64,000 nucleotides of DNA from Plasmodium coatneyi. Its lineage: Eukaryota; Apicomplexa; Aconoidasida; Haemosporida; Plasmodiidae. Positions 38,223-48,225 of this stretch are shown here, piece by piece. Under the pieces are notes generated by a model. It had not been told where the DNA came from. It did not search any database and saw only the letters and a program-made list of their open reading frames with translations. The translations under genes were made by a program, and so were the position numbers. Position 1 is the stretch's first letter; each line of letters begins with the position of its first letter. The stretch is from assembly GCF_001680005.1 (NCBI RefSeq), contig NC_033562.1, positions 1,116,001 through 1,180,000 of the forward strand. Direction: 5' to 3'.

Positions 38223-39985
38223 ATGATCGTGCGAAAGAGATCGATCAACGGCACGCCAGTAGAAAAGGGAAGGATGAACGAGAAGAAGCTCCAAAACATC
38301 ACGATAAAAAACTACGAAATCAATAGCAATGGAAAGAAGATGAACTTCTTCGATTACTACGGGTGTATATACCCATTTAATATGCCCATAAGTTTGTACA
38401 AGTACCCCCCGATTTTTGGGTACTGCAGTTTAAGTGATTTCCAGGAAATAGGAGCAAAGCGACTGGCCCTGTTGCAGTTCCTGGATACGTGTAGCATCAG
38501 CGGGGAGGAAGAAAAGGACACAAATAACAACACAAAAGGGAGGATGGACAAGGATAACTCAGCTAATAACTACAATGATAGTAAAAATAAACAAATCAGA
38601 CAGAAAATATTCGAATATAATTTTGGAATTCAGTCTATGAAAAATTACAGTAAAGAAGAAATGGAAAATATAATCATGACAGATTTGTTATCCCACTATA
38701 TCTTAAGAATAGCTTTTGCAAAAGATAAGGAAAAACAACAGTGGTTCCTAAAGCAGGAATTAAAACTATTTATATTTCGCTTAAATGAGTTAAAAAATAT
38801 TAACGTATTGAATTCACATAACCTTGGAGAAAGTGAACGAGGATTAATTCATTTGTTAAAAAGGGAAAATTTAAATTATGAATTTTTATCCAAACCGGTG
38901 ATATCATCCTTTGGGGCGAAAGATGAAGCGTGGGAAAAATATACGTCCTTTATCCCTAATAGGGATACCATCGAAAAGGTTTTTAAAATTCCCTTCTTTC
39001 CGGATGCTTACTTTTTAGTGAAAGATCATAAGGTGTGTGTAGATAAAGCGATTGCATATGTACCAGATATATATTTAGACGTTATTTTAGTCACTCAGTT
39101 TAAAATAACCATTAAGGAGTCCTTCAAACACCTAGATCAGAATGAAAAACTGCTACTTAATGTGCAGAATGATAGTAGAATATCCTCCTTCCTGACGGCA
39201 CTACCAAAGGCATACGTTGCGAAGGATTACAGACAGAATTATGAACACACACAGGAAACTAGACTCATGCCACAAAATTTGTATAATATTTATAAGCAGT
39301 CGTTTCCCCCTTGTATGCGTAGAATCTTCGTAAATTTTATAAAAGAAAAACATCTGAAACATTGGGGAAGGCAACAGCTGTGGTTGTTCTTAAAAGGGGC
39401 GGGAATGACACTGGAGGAAAACATCCACACGAATAGATCCATATGGTTACAACCAGATAAATTTGATAAGGAGCATCGATATACTATACGCTATATGTAT
39501 GGCAAGGAGGGGAAAAAAACAGATTTTAGCCCCTATAATTGCTCCAGAATTATAAATAATTTTCCTATTCCTTCAAGTGGAGATACTCATGGGTGTCCTT
39601 TTAAGAACTTCGACGAGGCTCACTTGAAAAGCCTTCTCTTCTTCTTTGGGCTGACTGATAGTCAGATAAAAAATATCATGCCTTTCAAAATGAGCAATGA
39701 ATACCAGATGGCTTGCGTGAAGTTCTTCATGGAAATGCACCCCGGCTCGACTGCCGACGGGGTGGGCAATCACCCCAACTCGTACTACATCGAGAGTAGG
39801 AAGTAAGCGCGTCACAAGTGGGTCATCGAGTTGATCGTTCCCACATGTAGGCGTATACGCCCAATCGGTTGCAACTGCGTGGCCGCTTCACTCATACGTT
39901 CATTTCCCCCCTCCGCAGGTACTACAAATCGAAGGCAACCAACGGGACAAGCAAAACGGGTGCGGAAAAGGCAACCACCAGTTGA
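38223..39985 (+). CDS. PRIM2: DNA primase large subunit
   Basis: Iron-sulfur subunit of the pol alpha-primase complex that lays RNA primers at replication origins and lagging strands. Exons 38223-39802 and 39919-39985 are joined across a 116-bp intron (GTAAGC...CTCCGCAG); 548 residues. The start is ATG 38223 (MIVRKRSING); the longer frame begins only at TTG. The amino half contains the PriL YPFNMPISLYKYPP block. The carboxy half holds the four expected cluster cysteines C364, C440, C458 and C498, spaced 76/18/40 (human 80/17/40). Around them are HLKHWGRQQLWLFLKGAG and PSSGDTHGCPFKNF, hallmarks of the primase Fe-S domain. The last exon adds only about 22 residues, rich in Lys and Thr. It converges on NBP35. 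Confidence 0.95.
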
Positions 39986-40265
39986 ACCCCCTCCCGAAGG
40001 TGCACATTCTACACGGCCGGAATTTGATATAGGACTGCCACGATCACCCGATGCACTACGGTGGAGCCGTAGCGCCGTGCACACTACGCGGTCGGGCAAG
40101 CGTGAGCAAGTGGAAGAAGGCAAATGTGCTCCCCCTTTGCATACATACTCGCCTCCTCCCCCTATGTCCTTTTTTTGTGTTCGCACTTTTGGCCCCCTGG
40201 TGATACACCCCAAATGGGAAGTAACCCAACTAATGCCCCCCCCTTGGCAAATCAAATTCAATTAC
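39986..40265. other. Short convergent intergenic spacer
   Basis: 280 bp between the stops of primase large subunit (+) and NBP35 (-), C-rich on the plus strand with a CTTTTTTTG near 40169. No gene. Confidence 0.4.
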
Positions 40266-41573
40266 TCATTCCGGGTTTTCCCCAACCAGTTGGCTAATTT
40301 GATTTAATAACTGGCGAAGCATCTGCACTTGCGAACTGTTCGACTGGTCGGATTTTCCATTCTGCTGTAGAGTCTCCTCTTCATCATTGGAATTACCAAG
40401 GTTTTTCGAATGAGCCAGTTGAGTGTTCTCACCCGGGGAGTTCGCCATATTCTCACAATTTTGTAAAATCTTCTGGACGAAAAATTTGCACAGTTGAAAA
40501 ATTTCTTTGGAGGATGAACTGTAAGCATCCAGATCACAGCAACCAACCCCATGTTGACATGCATTAATGAGCTCCTGATTGAAGGTGATCCTACCAGCAT
40601 AGTCTACATTCATCTCTGCACACATTTTATCGACCGTGTAGTTGGAAACAAAAACGGATTGGTACATATTTTCTACTATTCCTAAAATGGGGATGTTGGT
40701 TTTTTTGCAAAATTCGATCTCCTTCTTAACGTCACAAATGGATAGGATATGTGGCGTGGTAACTATTATGCACCCATTTAAATTATTTTTTAAATAGGAG
40801 CAAATGGTAAGGTGTTCATCGCTCGTTCCTGGTGGTGTGTCTATAATTAAAAAGTCCAAACTCTTCCAGTAGACATCACACAAGAACTGTTTAATTAGTC
40901 CATTTTTTTTGGGACCCCTCCAAATAACTGGGTCATCAAAATTGGGCAGTAAATATCCCACAGACATGATAGACAAATTATTTTTATAAATGGGAACCCA
41001 TCCGTTCATGCTATAGTTAACGTCACAGTTCACTGTTTGCGTTAGGACTGGGATGGACGGTCCACATATATCAATGTCGAGGAGACCTACATCGTAGTTC
41101 AGGTAGGATAATGAAAAGGCTAACTGAGTTGCTACTGTAGACTTTCCTACCCCTCCTTTTCCAGATAATACCAAAATTTTATATTTTACATTTTTTAAAT
41201 TTTCTTGGACTTGATTAAAAATTTGATTTTTTTCCTTCTCCTTTTCTTTCTTCAATTCTGGATCGTTGCAAATTCTTTGGTTTGGGCACCCCTCGCAGAT
41301 TTTCGACTTCCCTGCTTGTTCGTTCTCCATGCCTGGGCACCCTTCTGGGATGTCTTGCCCGTCACCACGTTGTTCATCACTACTGCGGTGCTTTTTTCCA
41401 TCCTTCGCGTGACGGCCACATTTTCTCATTTTCCACTTGGCTATGGCTCTCTCCACCGTGCACGCCAAACATTTTCGCACTTCCCTCCTGTTGGCGAATA
41501 GGTAGCTTATCGTCAATCCTGCCAATGACCCAATCAGAATGGGGATGGCGTTTCTCCTCGTGTAGGCATACAT
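40266..41573 (-). CDS. NBP35: NBP35-type P-loop Fe-S scaffold with N-terminal membrane anchor
   Basis: MRP/NBP35 ATPase of cytosolic iron-sulfur assembly. The start is ATG 41573 (MYAYTRRNAIPILIG); an upstream GTG at 41585 is less likely. 435 residues. Residues about 8-26 form one hydrophobic span with basic flanks, which suggests anchoring to a membrane facing the cytosol, as described for an apicomplexan NBP35 on mitochondria. The NBP35 ferredoxin-like cluster motif is intact: C79, C93, C96 and C102 (C-x13-C-x2-C-x5-C). The P-loop SGKGGVGKST spans 137-146, followed by LLDIDICGPSIP and IIDTPPGTSDEH. The usual carboxy CPxC after GIVENM is absent: the sequence there reads GIVENMYQSVFVSNYTVD. 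The tail beyond about residue 380 is low-complexity. NBP35 rather than CFD1/IND1 is chosen from the amino-terminal four-Cys motif. Confidence 0.9.
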   Translation of the reverse strand: MYAYTRRNAIPILIGSLAGLTISYLFANRREVRKCLACTVERAIAKWKMRKCGRHAKDGKKHRSSDEQRGDGQDIPEGCPGMENEQAGKSKICEGCPNQRICNDPELKKEKEKEKNQIFNQVQENLKNVKYKILVLSGKGGVGKSTVATQLAFSLSYLNYDVGLLDIDICGPSIPVLTQTVNCDVNYSMNGWVPIYKNNLSIMSVGYLLPNFDDPVIWRGPKKNGLIKQFLCDVYWKSLDFLIIDTPPGTSDEHLTICSYLKNNLNGCIIVTTPHILSICDVKKEIEFCKKTNIPILGIVENMYQSVFVSNYTVDKMCAEMNVDYAGRITFNQELINACQHGVGCCDLDAYSSSSKEIFQLCKFFVQKILQNCENMANSPGENTQLAHSKNLGNSNDEEETLQQNGKSDQSNSSQVQMLRQLLNQISQLVGENPE

Positions 41574-42569
41574 ATGTATGGCCACCTAATTGCTGTTCCT
41601 CTATGTATATTTTTTCCGATTGGCGCTTTAAGCAGTGATACATGTGAGGGGAGGGCACAAATTACGCGACTGGCTATTTGTAGAACCTCCCTCTGCGGTT
41701 TGCACAGATGAATGGGCAACACTTTCATAAACCCTTAAACATATGTGTGGAAGCTACACCCCGCTCGAAAAAAAAAACGCTTTCAATTTTGTTCCTGGGA
41801 GGAAAAAATGCAACTGTAGGGGAAGCGGCCGCATCGTTTTTTTTTTCTTTTTTGCCAAAATTTGCCAATTTGTGTGCCACATGCGGAGAGTGCAGTATCG
41901 ATTTGGTAAAAGGGCTGATCAGGCATTGCCTCCTGGGGGGCGCTTACACCTTCGAAAAAAAAAAAAAAAAAAATGACAAAGGAGCAGTTATGTTGATGAT
42001 GCAACCTATCAAACCTTTTGTGCAATATATTACGCATCCATGGACTTTGGGAATTTTCTCCCAATAGGGAAAGAGGTGCCCCGTTGAGGTGCCTCCCTTA
42101 CTGATGTTGTGGCGGATTGGCTACGTAGGGGCAGCAGCGCCGGGGAGTGAATTCCCCCACATGGGCATCCCCCCTTTAAGCAAATTTGTCACATCCCATT
42201 TTAGTGTTAAAGAGTGATAAGTGATTTTTTTTAAAAAAAGTTAGGGGGGTAAAACGAAAGCACAAATGCGACCAGGACATCGCGAAGTGGAAGTAAAAGG
42301 GTAAACAACAAAAATGAGAATGAAAAGAAGTAAATGTGTAGCTACCTAGTGGATAACCGAACAACCTTGAGGTGACCCCCCCTCCCCCCAAATGATAGTC
42401 ACTGAACGGAAACAAAACTGTGCAGTCAGGACGCGCGAAGTAGGGAAGACACAATTGGAAACGCCAAACGTAACGCTACTTCGACATGGGTCGTCTTCTC
42501 TATGCTGGATAGAACCATGTAGGGTGATTGCTGGACAAGAGCCCCAATTTACGTAGGGGTAAAAAAAGT
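41574..42569. promoter_or_regulatory. NBP35 upstream / actin-like 3' region
   Basis: About 1 kb between two minus-strand genes. T-run at 41836-41845, A-run at 41956-41973, and a C8 run around 42375. No gene; short frames overlap on both strands. Confidence 0.4.
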
Positions 42570-44252
42570 TTAAAAAAGAAGCTTCCCTTGCAAACTCAGA
42601 CGCTCCAGGATGCTGTCGCCACACTCCTGATAGTCCGCCCGTGTGATTTGATAATTGTGATAATCGAACAGTTCCAAAAAGTAGTGAGCCCCCGAGTAGG
42701 TGGCATATTTTTGAAGCATCTTCCTCCGTACAGCATGCACATTGATACAAACGTTGCTGTAAAAGTTTTTCCTTTTAACAAAGTCATATAATTCATTTTG
42801 TAATCTTTCACGAAATCCTCTGATGATGCTTGATCCCCCCGTCAGGTAAATATTTTCAAAGAGTTCCTTTCGAGTATCTATGGGGCACTTTTGAATGGTG
42901 TCGTAAATTACACAGGGGAGGGTGCTCTCTGTGAGGGCGGAGCTCAGGTTGACTTTCCAACTGGGGGAGGACTCCCTTATAGTAAAGTTTGGGATCCAAC
43001 TAGGAGACCCACTCAAACGAAATCCTTCATTCACATCGTACGTGTGCAGCTGCTTGTATGACTCCGTTTTTAAGTAATTCCCCAAATAACATGGAGAGAA
43101 AAATATTTCAGTAGAAGTCACAGCTGAGGAGGATATTTTATTAAAATGTAACTCGAAGGAACTAACTAAATAATTTCGCGGAGTTCGATCGTAAAGTAGG
43201 GAAAGATAACCACAGTCTTCTCTAGTTTTTGGAGTGAATACCCGTTTCTCCTTTGCAATTTTTGCAGCCTCCATTGATACATCCTTTTGGTAGATTTTAT
43301 TTTTTTTCATTTCGTCGAAAATTTGATTGTCTATGTCGTACCCCCCGATGTGGTAGGTGCTTGTCAGGTCGGGCAGGGGGATTCCATTTATCACAGGGGT
43401 GCAGGTCGTCTTAGTACTTCCGATGTTTACTAAGATAGCTGTAAAATTGAACAAGTTTAAGGAGTGTAGGTTCGCGATGCACTCCTCCGGGTATGGTTCC
43501 TTCCCCACTATTTTCTTCCGCTGTGTGCTAAATTCCCCTTTGTCTTTTTCTGCTCCCGTTACGAAGGTTTCACCTGCGCAGTCACAATTTGTAGATGAGT
43601 CCTTCTCATCATCTCTATAAAGTAGGACCTCACGCCCGTGTTGCTTCTCCTTTTTTTCCTTCGCTAGATTTTCTAAAATGATGAGAGAAGAAAGAAAAGA
43701 GGGCTCCCTAAAGGTCACACTCTGCACTTGAAATGTGTCAAATAAAATATCCCCCAGGGTGGAAAAATCATGCGTACTATTTATGCTAGAAAAGGGAATA
43801 AACAAATCTTTGTCTTTTAAATTTATTTTGTAAAAATTACTGAAGCAGTGGAAAAGGCACTCTTCTATGATATCGTAGTTTTTATATGGTGGATGTGCAT
43901 AACCCAGTTCTCTCCATGGTTCAATGACTTCCATTTGGGGTACCCGCAAGCTTTGCAATTTGCAGTCATACTTATTTATCAGTCCAACTTTGAAAGAATA
44001 ATTTCCCAGAGATAGCAGGACGATATTATTTTCTATGGGTAAATAACTGTTCACCTTTTGGATGTCGCTACATGTGGTATTTGAGAAGCTACTGAAGCTT
44101 ATTCGTTTGTGGAGTTTTTTTCTTTTTTCGCTCGACGGGGGGGAGTTGCTTAAATTGACGTATGGCCCCAGTGGGTCCTTCAGCTTCAGGTACAGGCTCT
44201 CCGTTATGGGGCTGTACGTGGGAGTTTTCCGCCCCTCGCCCTGCCCCTTCAT
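42570..44252 (-). CDS. Actin-like / actin-related protein
   Basis: Single-exon 560-residue protein from ATG 44252 (MKGQGEGRK). The actin fold is recognised by its order: VLLSLGNYSFKVGLI (phosphate loop 1 position), ILVNIGSTKTTCTPVINGIP with IGGYDIDNQI (loop 2 and actin DLAGRDLT), IYLTGGSSIIRGFRERL (actin NVLSGGTTMYPGIADRM) and the end block YSGAHYFLELFDYHNYQITR then ADYQECGDSIL (actin WISKQEYDEAGPSI). Both nucleotide loops are degenerate (LGNYS; NIGSTK lacks the actin DSGDG acids), so ATP hydrolysis is unlikely. Inserts near residues 205-260 are Lys/Glu-rich. It may be one of the Plasmodium ALP proteins or a chromatin ARP; I cannot say which. YKT6 lies upstream on the same strand. Confidence 0.8.
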   Translation of the reverse strand: MKGQGEGRKTPTYSPITESLYLKLKDPLGPYVNLSNSPPSSEKRKKLHKRISFSSFSNTTCSDIQKVNSYLPIENNIVLLSLGNYSFKVGLINKYDCKLQSLRVPQMEVIEPWRELGYAHPPYKNYDIIEECLFHCFSNFYKINLKDKDLFIPFSSINSTHDFSTLGDILFDTFQVQSVTFREPSFLSSLIILENLAKEKKEKQHGREVLLYRDDEKDSSTNCDCAGETFVTGAEKDKGEFSTQRKKIVGKEPYPEECIANLHSLNLFNFTAILVNIGSTKTTCTPVINGIPLPDLTSTYHIGGYDIDNQIFDEMKKNKIYQKDVSMEAAKIAKEKRVFTPKTREDCGYLSLLYDRTPRNYLVSSFELHFNKISSSAVTSTEIFFSPCYLGNYLKTESYKQLHTYDVNEGFRLSGSPSWIPNFTIRESSPSWKVNLSSALTESTLPCVIYDTIQKCPIDTRKELFENIYLTGGSSIIRGFRERLQNELYDFVKRKNFYSNVCINVHAVRRKMLQKYATYSGAHYFLELFDYHNYQITRADYQECGDSILERLSLQGKLLF

Positions 44253-44947
44253 CAGGACGGCATCAACACAATAGAATTTGGCAAATCGGCCAAGGGGGGG
44301 AAGGGATGGCCCGTATAGACTTGCGAATGCTTTTTCAACTGTCCTGCCCTACGCAACCGAAACTGCGTCCAGAGCACACACCTGCTTGGAACCCGACTTC
44401 GGTGTGAACACTTCGACCGTTTCGGCTTTCCCTTGCTTGGTAGGTTTATGTCGCATTGTGCTTGTCCCCTTTTCTGCACACAGAGCAGTGCGTGATGAAC
44501 CGCGCAGCTACGATGGGTACATTTTGGCGAAGCAACATATCTCTTTAGAAATTCTGTCTTTTTCTTTTTTTTTCGTTCCTTTTTATCCCCCCCCTACGAA
44601 TTTACCCACTCAAGTTCCATACAGCCGCGCCAGCAGGAAGCCTTCTTTCTTCATTCAAAGCGGACGCGGGAGATGCAAAAAAAAAAATGTAGACTTACTA
44701 TAACGATTCGGTGTGCATTTCCGATTTGGAAAAAGCAAATCTGCAAAATTACATATATTTATGTTTATATTTACATTTATGTGTTTTTTTTTTCTTAATT
44801 AAAAAGAGCTTTCTTTCTATAGGGAGAAAATCAAAAATGACCAGAGGCAACTTTTCATGTGCAAAAAATAGCGGAACAAAAATGACAAAAAAAAAAAAAA
44901 AAAGTGACGGAAAAATGCTCGTAATTGAAGAAGAAATGAATCAAAAA
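44253..44947. other. Intergenic: actin-like upstream / YKT6 3' region
   Basis: 695 bp between two minus-strand genes. A-runs near 44677-44686 and 44886-44903, and T-run near 44782-44793. It should hold the promoter of the actin-like gene. No gene recognised. Confidence 0.4.
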
Positions 44948-46502
44948 TCACATAATCCTGCAACACTGTTTCCTTTTAAGTTTCTTGCTTTGCTTAAATA
45001 ACTGCTTAGTCGTAGCTGAGCAAAAAAGAAAAAAAAAAAGTAAAAAAATCCGTGTGCGTGGATGGGACAAATGAAGCGGTTAAAGTTAAAGAACTAGCTG
45101 CATGGAAAGGGTGTGCAAGGAGAAAAATATTCAGATGATCATGGTCTCAAGAACATAGACCCCCTCCTTCCCCCTTTTCCAAAGGAGAGAATAGCGATGA
45201 GGTGAATTTACTCGAAAGATCCTTGCTCTTGTCGACGAGGACATCCAAATTTTCCCTGTTCCTGATGAGTGCGTCCATAGTTGTTCTCACTTTTTCCTGC
45301 GTAGCAGAGGAAGGGGGGGAGGAGGCGGAAAAAAATAATGTACACTGTGTGCATTCTTCATGGCGCATCAAAAGGTCAAGAATTAGTCGAGATGTTAGGC
45401 TGCCCTTTCCATATCCTCATTGCACACATAAGATAAAACGAAAAGGGGAACGCATATGCCTGTTAGGTCATTCGATAACTGGCCCAAACAGATACGCGTC
45501 CCTAATCCACTCTTTCACCCTTACAATGTTCTCGCTGATTTTCATATTTGTGTTGGCTATGGCATCACACGTCAGTGGGTCCTGAGAGGGAAGGAAGATC
45601 ATCGGTTCAGTGTTGATTACTCTTCATGCACACAGTTCATACGTATTCGTGGGAAACGAGTTAACTGTGCATATATTTGGGAGGGAACTGTTTCCTTTTT
45701 TTTTTTTTAAGAACCCCCCTTAATATGACTCACCTTATACTTGGACAGATATGAATTCAAATTGAAGTCAATTTTGTTGTCCTGCTTTACCTCCGACCAC
45801 ACATCTTTCGGAATGGTGCGAATAAAGTCCATGTAAATTTCGTTAATCATATAAAAGGCCACTCTGTGGGGGGGAAAAAAAAGGGGGGGGATGGAGCAAC
45901 TCCCTTTTTTGCATAAACGGCGAAGATGGGGGGATCGTATTTTTTGGCATACACCATAAAGGTAAAAAAAAAGGGGGAAAGGTATTCCCCTCCTGTTATC
46001 CACCCATTAGCAAATTTCGACGCACAAAATGGAAGGAAAAAAGAAAAGTACCTCTCTGGGTAATCATCCGTGGCTATTACAACCGGGCAGATATTATCCG
46101 AGAATTTGAATGCAAAGACTGTGTTGCTTTCATGTGTGATGATTTCCTTCGTGTTGTATTCGATCTGCGCGGAAGGGGGTAATGGCAAAAGGGTTATCGG
46201 AGAAAAGGCACACATATTGTGCGTTCTATAATGCATTGCAGTGGGTGGTATGTGGACACCCCAACAGCTGCGAAGGCAATATCGCCGTCTTTGCCAACCC
46301 TTGACGGAACCGTCCTAGCTACAAAAAACGCGGCTTCTTTGAAGGCCTTCTTTTTGATAAAAGAATATCTGCATAATGGGAAGTGGAAATGGTGGTTGGG
46401 GGGGAAAAACACAAACTACTCCTATATGCACTCCCCGGAAATGCGGGTTGCCATGAGATGCCCATTTCGGGAGCTACTCCACGTGAGCGAAATTATGCCC
46501 AT
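44948..46502 (-). CDS. YKT6: Longin R-SNARE YKT6, seven exons
   Basis: Prenylated R-SNARE for vesicle fusion in the secretory and autophagy routes. Exons on the minus strand: 46502-46432, 46368-46299, 46164-46052, 45863-45734, 45581-45525, 45296-45212 and 45015-44948. They give exactly 594 nt, 197 residues, the usual YKT6 length. The longin domain contains SFIKKKAFKEAAFFVARTVPSR and then SDNICPVVIATDDYPER (yeast GVLITDKEYPVR). The SNARE motif begins DPLTCDAIANTNMKISENI and continues EKVRTTMDALIRNRENLDVL and VDKSKDL, with Arg at the zero layer (RNRENLD). The protein ends in CCRIM, the double-cysteine palmitoylation/farnesylation box. The final exon is easily missed: reading through gives a false GLCS end. 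Only the exon 2 donor (GTTGGC at 46298) is unusual and could lie further downstream. Confidence 0.93.
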
Positions 46503-48225
46503 GTAACGAGCGTCATTTTAAATTGTGCCATTTAAAGTGGTCCTCTTAAGGGGGATCGCTTTGCCTCTCTTCCTAACGCATTCAAATCAGTGGCGGAACA
46601 AAGGAAAATAATATCATCTACATGTCTGGTCAAAATAATGGCTAGTAAATTCATCTTTATTTGGCAAGAATGAAAAAGGGCAGGTTTAAGAAGGGGCCGA
46701 CAGGGGGGGCATTATATATCCGTTTCGAATTTCGCCTGTTCTTGTGCGCATAAGCATATATACACACAACGTACATGCATATATGTATAATGTACATGTG
46801 TGTGGCACGATTAGCACATGGCGAAAACGAGAAGAGCCCCTTTTATTTGAATAATTTGACCAAAGTAAATTAACAAAAATTGCATGTGTACTGTACACTC
46901 GTTGCTAGTTCGGAGGTTAAAAGGATACAGTTTGTCACGGACGGTGTGCAATCAAATATGCGGAGACACGCAGGGGGGAAGACGCGTTGCACAGAATAAT
47001 TTCCACAGATCGGAGAATCGAAATATACGTAAAAATGTCAAATGATGAGATTATCCTTGAAAAGAGTTATCTCCCGAGGTGGCCGGTTAAAGCGAGGGCA
47101 ACGAAGCGAAACGATGCAATTTTTCCTTTTTTTAAACATCTCTAAACGGAAAAATAAAAGAGTAAAAAAATAAAGGTTAAAAGAATAAAAAACAAAATTC
47201 ACTTTTCTGTATTTTCCCCAAAAAGAGATAGTGAAAAATGCTGACATTTAAAAAAAATGAACGAACAATAAGAATATATATGTATATATGTATATCTCCA
47301 GAACGGTAACCATGTGTACATTATGATGGCATAAATGCCAGAAAATAAAAGCCCCTTCCCCCCCTCTGAAAATTTAATCAAAAGGGGAAACTACACACTG
47401 TATGTAATTCTCTTCACACAAAATGGCGCGAATTTTCTGCCTCACATTTTAGCAACTATGTTTTGCCAACAAAAATGAAAAACGCCGTGCGCACTTCAAT
47501 TTTCTATAACAATGGCACTTGTTTCCGCAGCATTGAATTTTTATTTTTTATTTTTGTGTCCCTTTAGTTGACTATTAAGTTGGTTCCAGGGGCATTACAT
47601 ATAAATATATTATGTACGTATTATATACATATTGTTTTTCCCGCTCTTTTCCCGTTCTTTTCCAATTTGTTTTCCGTTTATTTTCCGCTTATTTCCCGTT
47701 TTTTTTACATAAAAAAAAACAACTCGTGCTGGCAGATGATTTGCAATTACTGCCATATGTATTAAATAAGTGTGGGGAAAACCAGCTTGGCAAATGCCCC
47801 GCGCAAGGAGAAGAAAGCTTTTTGACATGTTGGGCATGTCACTTGGGGGCGAAATCATGCGTCGGCTTTGGCGTCCCTTTTTGCAGCCCTGTACATTGAC
47901 AACGCAATCTGCATATTGACGAAGCGGTTTGTATATTATCGCAACCGCTGCTCGCAGTAGATCCCAAGCTGTGGGGGAGCCACGCCCACATGAGACCGAA
48001 GAATTTCTCCTTTTGGCGCTCCCAACGTGGTCGGATACAACTCTCTGACAACTTCGTTTTTTTCGCACTTGATTGACGCCATTGCGAGCGCATGGCTTGA
48101 CAGAACGGGGGAACTTTTCTCGTCTTCGTTGTCACTCGTGGATCTGTTTTGCCGCACGGACGTTTTTACCGTGTCAGACGTCCCTTTTCACGGTCGTCAG
48201 CGCAAACACAAAATGCCCCTGCAAA
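46503..48225. promoter_or_regulatory. Divergent promoter region, YKT6 / REV1
   Basis: 1.7 kb between two 5' ends. It contains AT-rich steps (46758-46800, 47276-47300) and a repeated cccgttnttttcc motif at 47640-47702. Overlapping short frames near 47600-48160 appear on both strands and are rejected as genes. Confidence 0.45.

Noticed and set aside
39831..40307. 158-residue plus-strand frame after the primase large subunit
   Set aside because: It covers the primase second exon in a different frame and runs into NBP35 antisense; the in-frame spliced exon explains the region better.
41574..41585. GTG start of NBP35 at 41585
   Set aside because: An ATG four codons downstream keeps the membrane span intact, and Plasmodium nuclear genes start with ATG.
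47610..48157. Minus-strand frames upstream of REV1
   Set aside because: Several frames overlap one another, none has family resemblance, and they lie in the divergent promoter of YKT6 and REV1.
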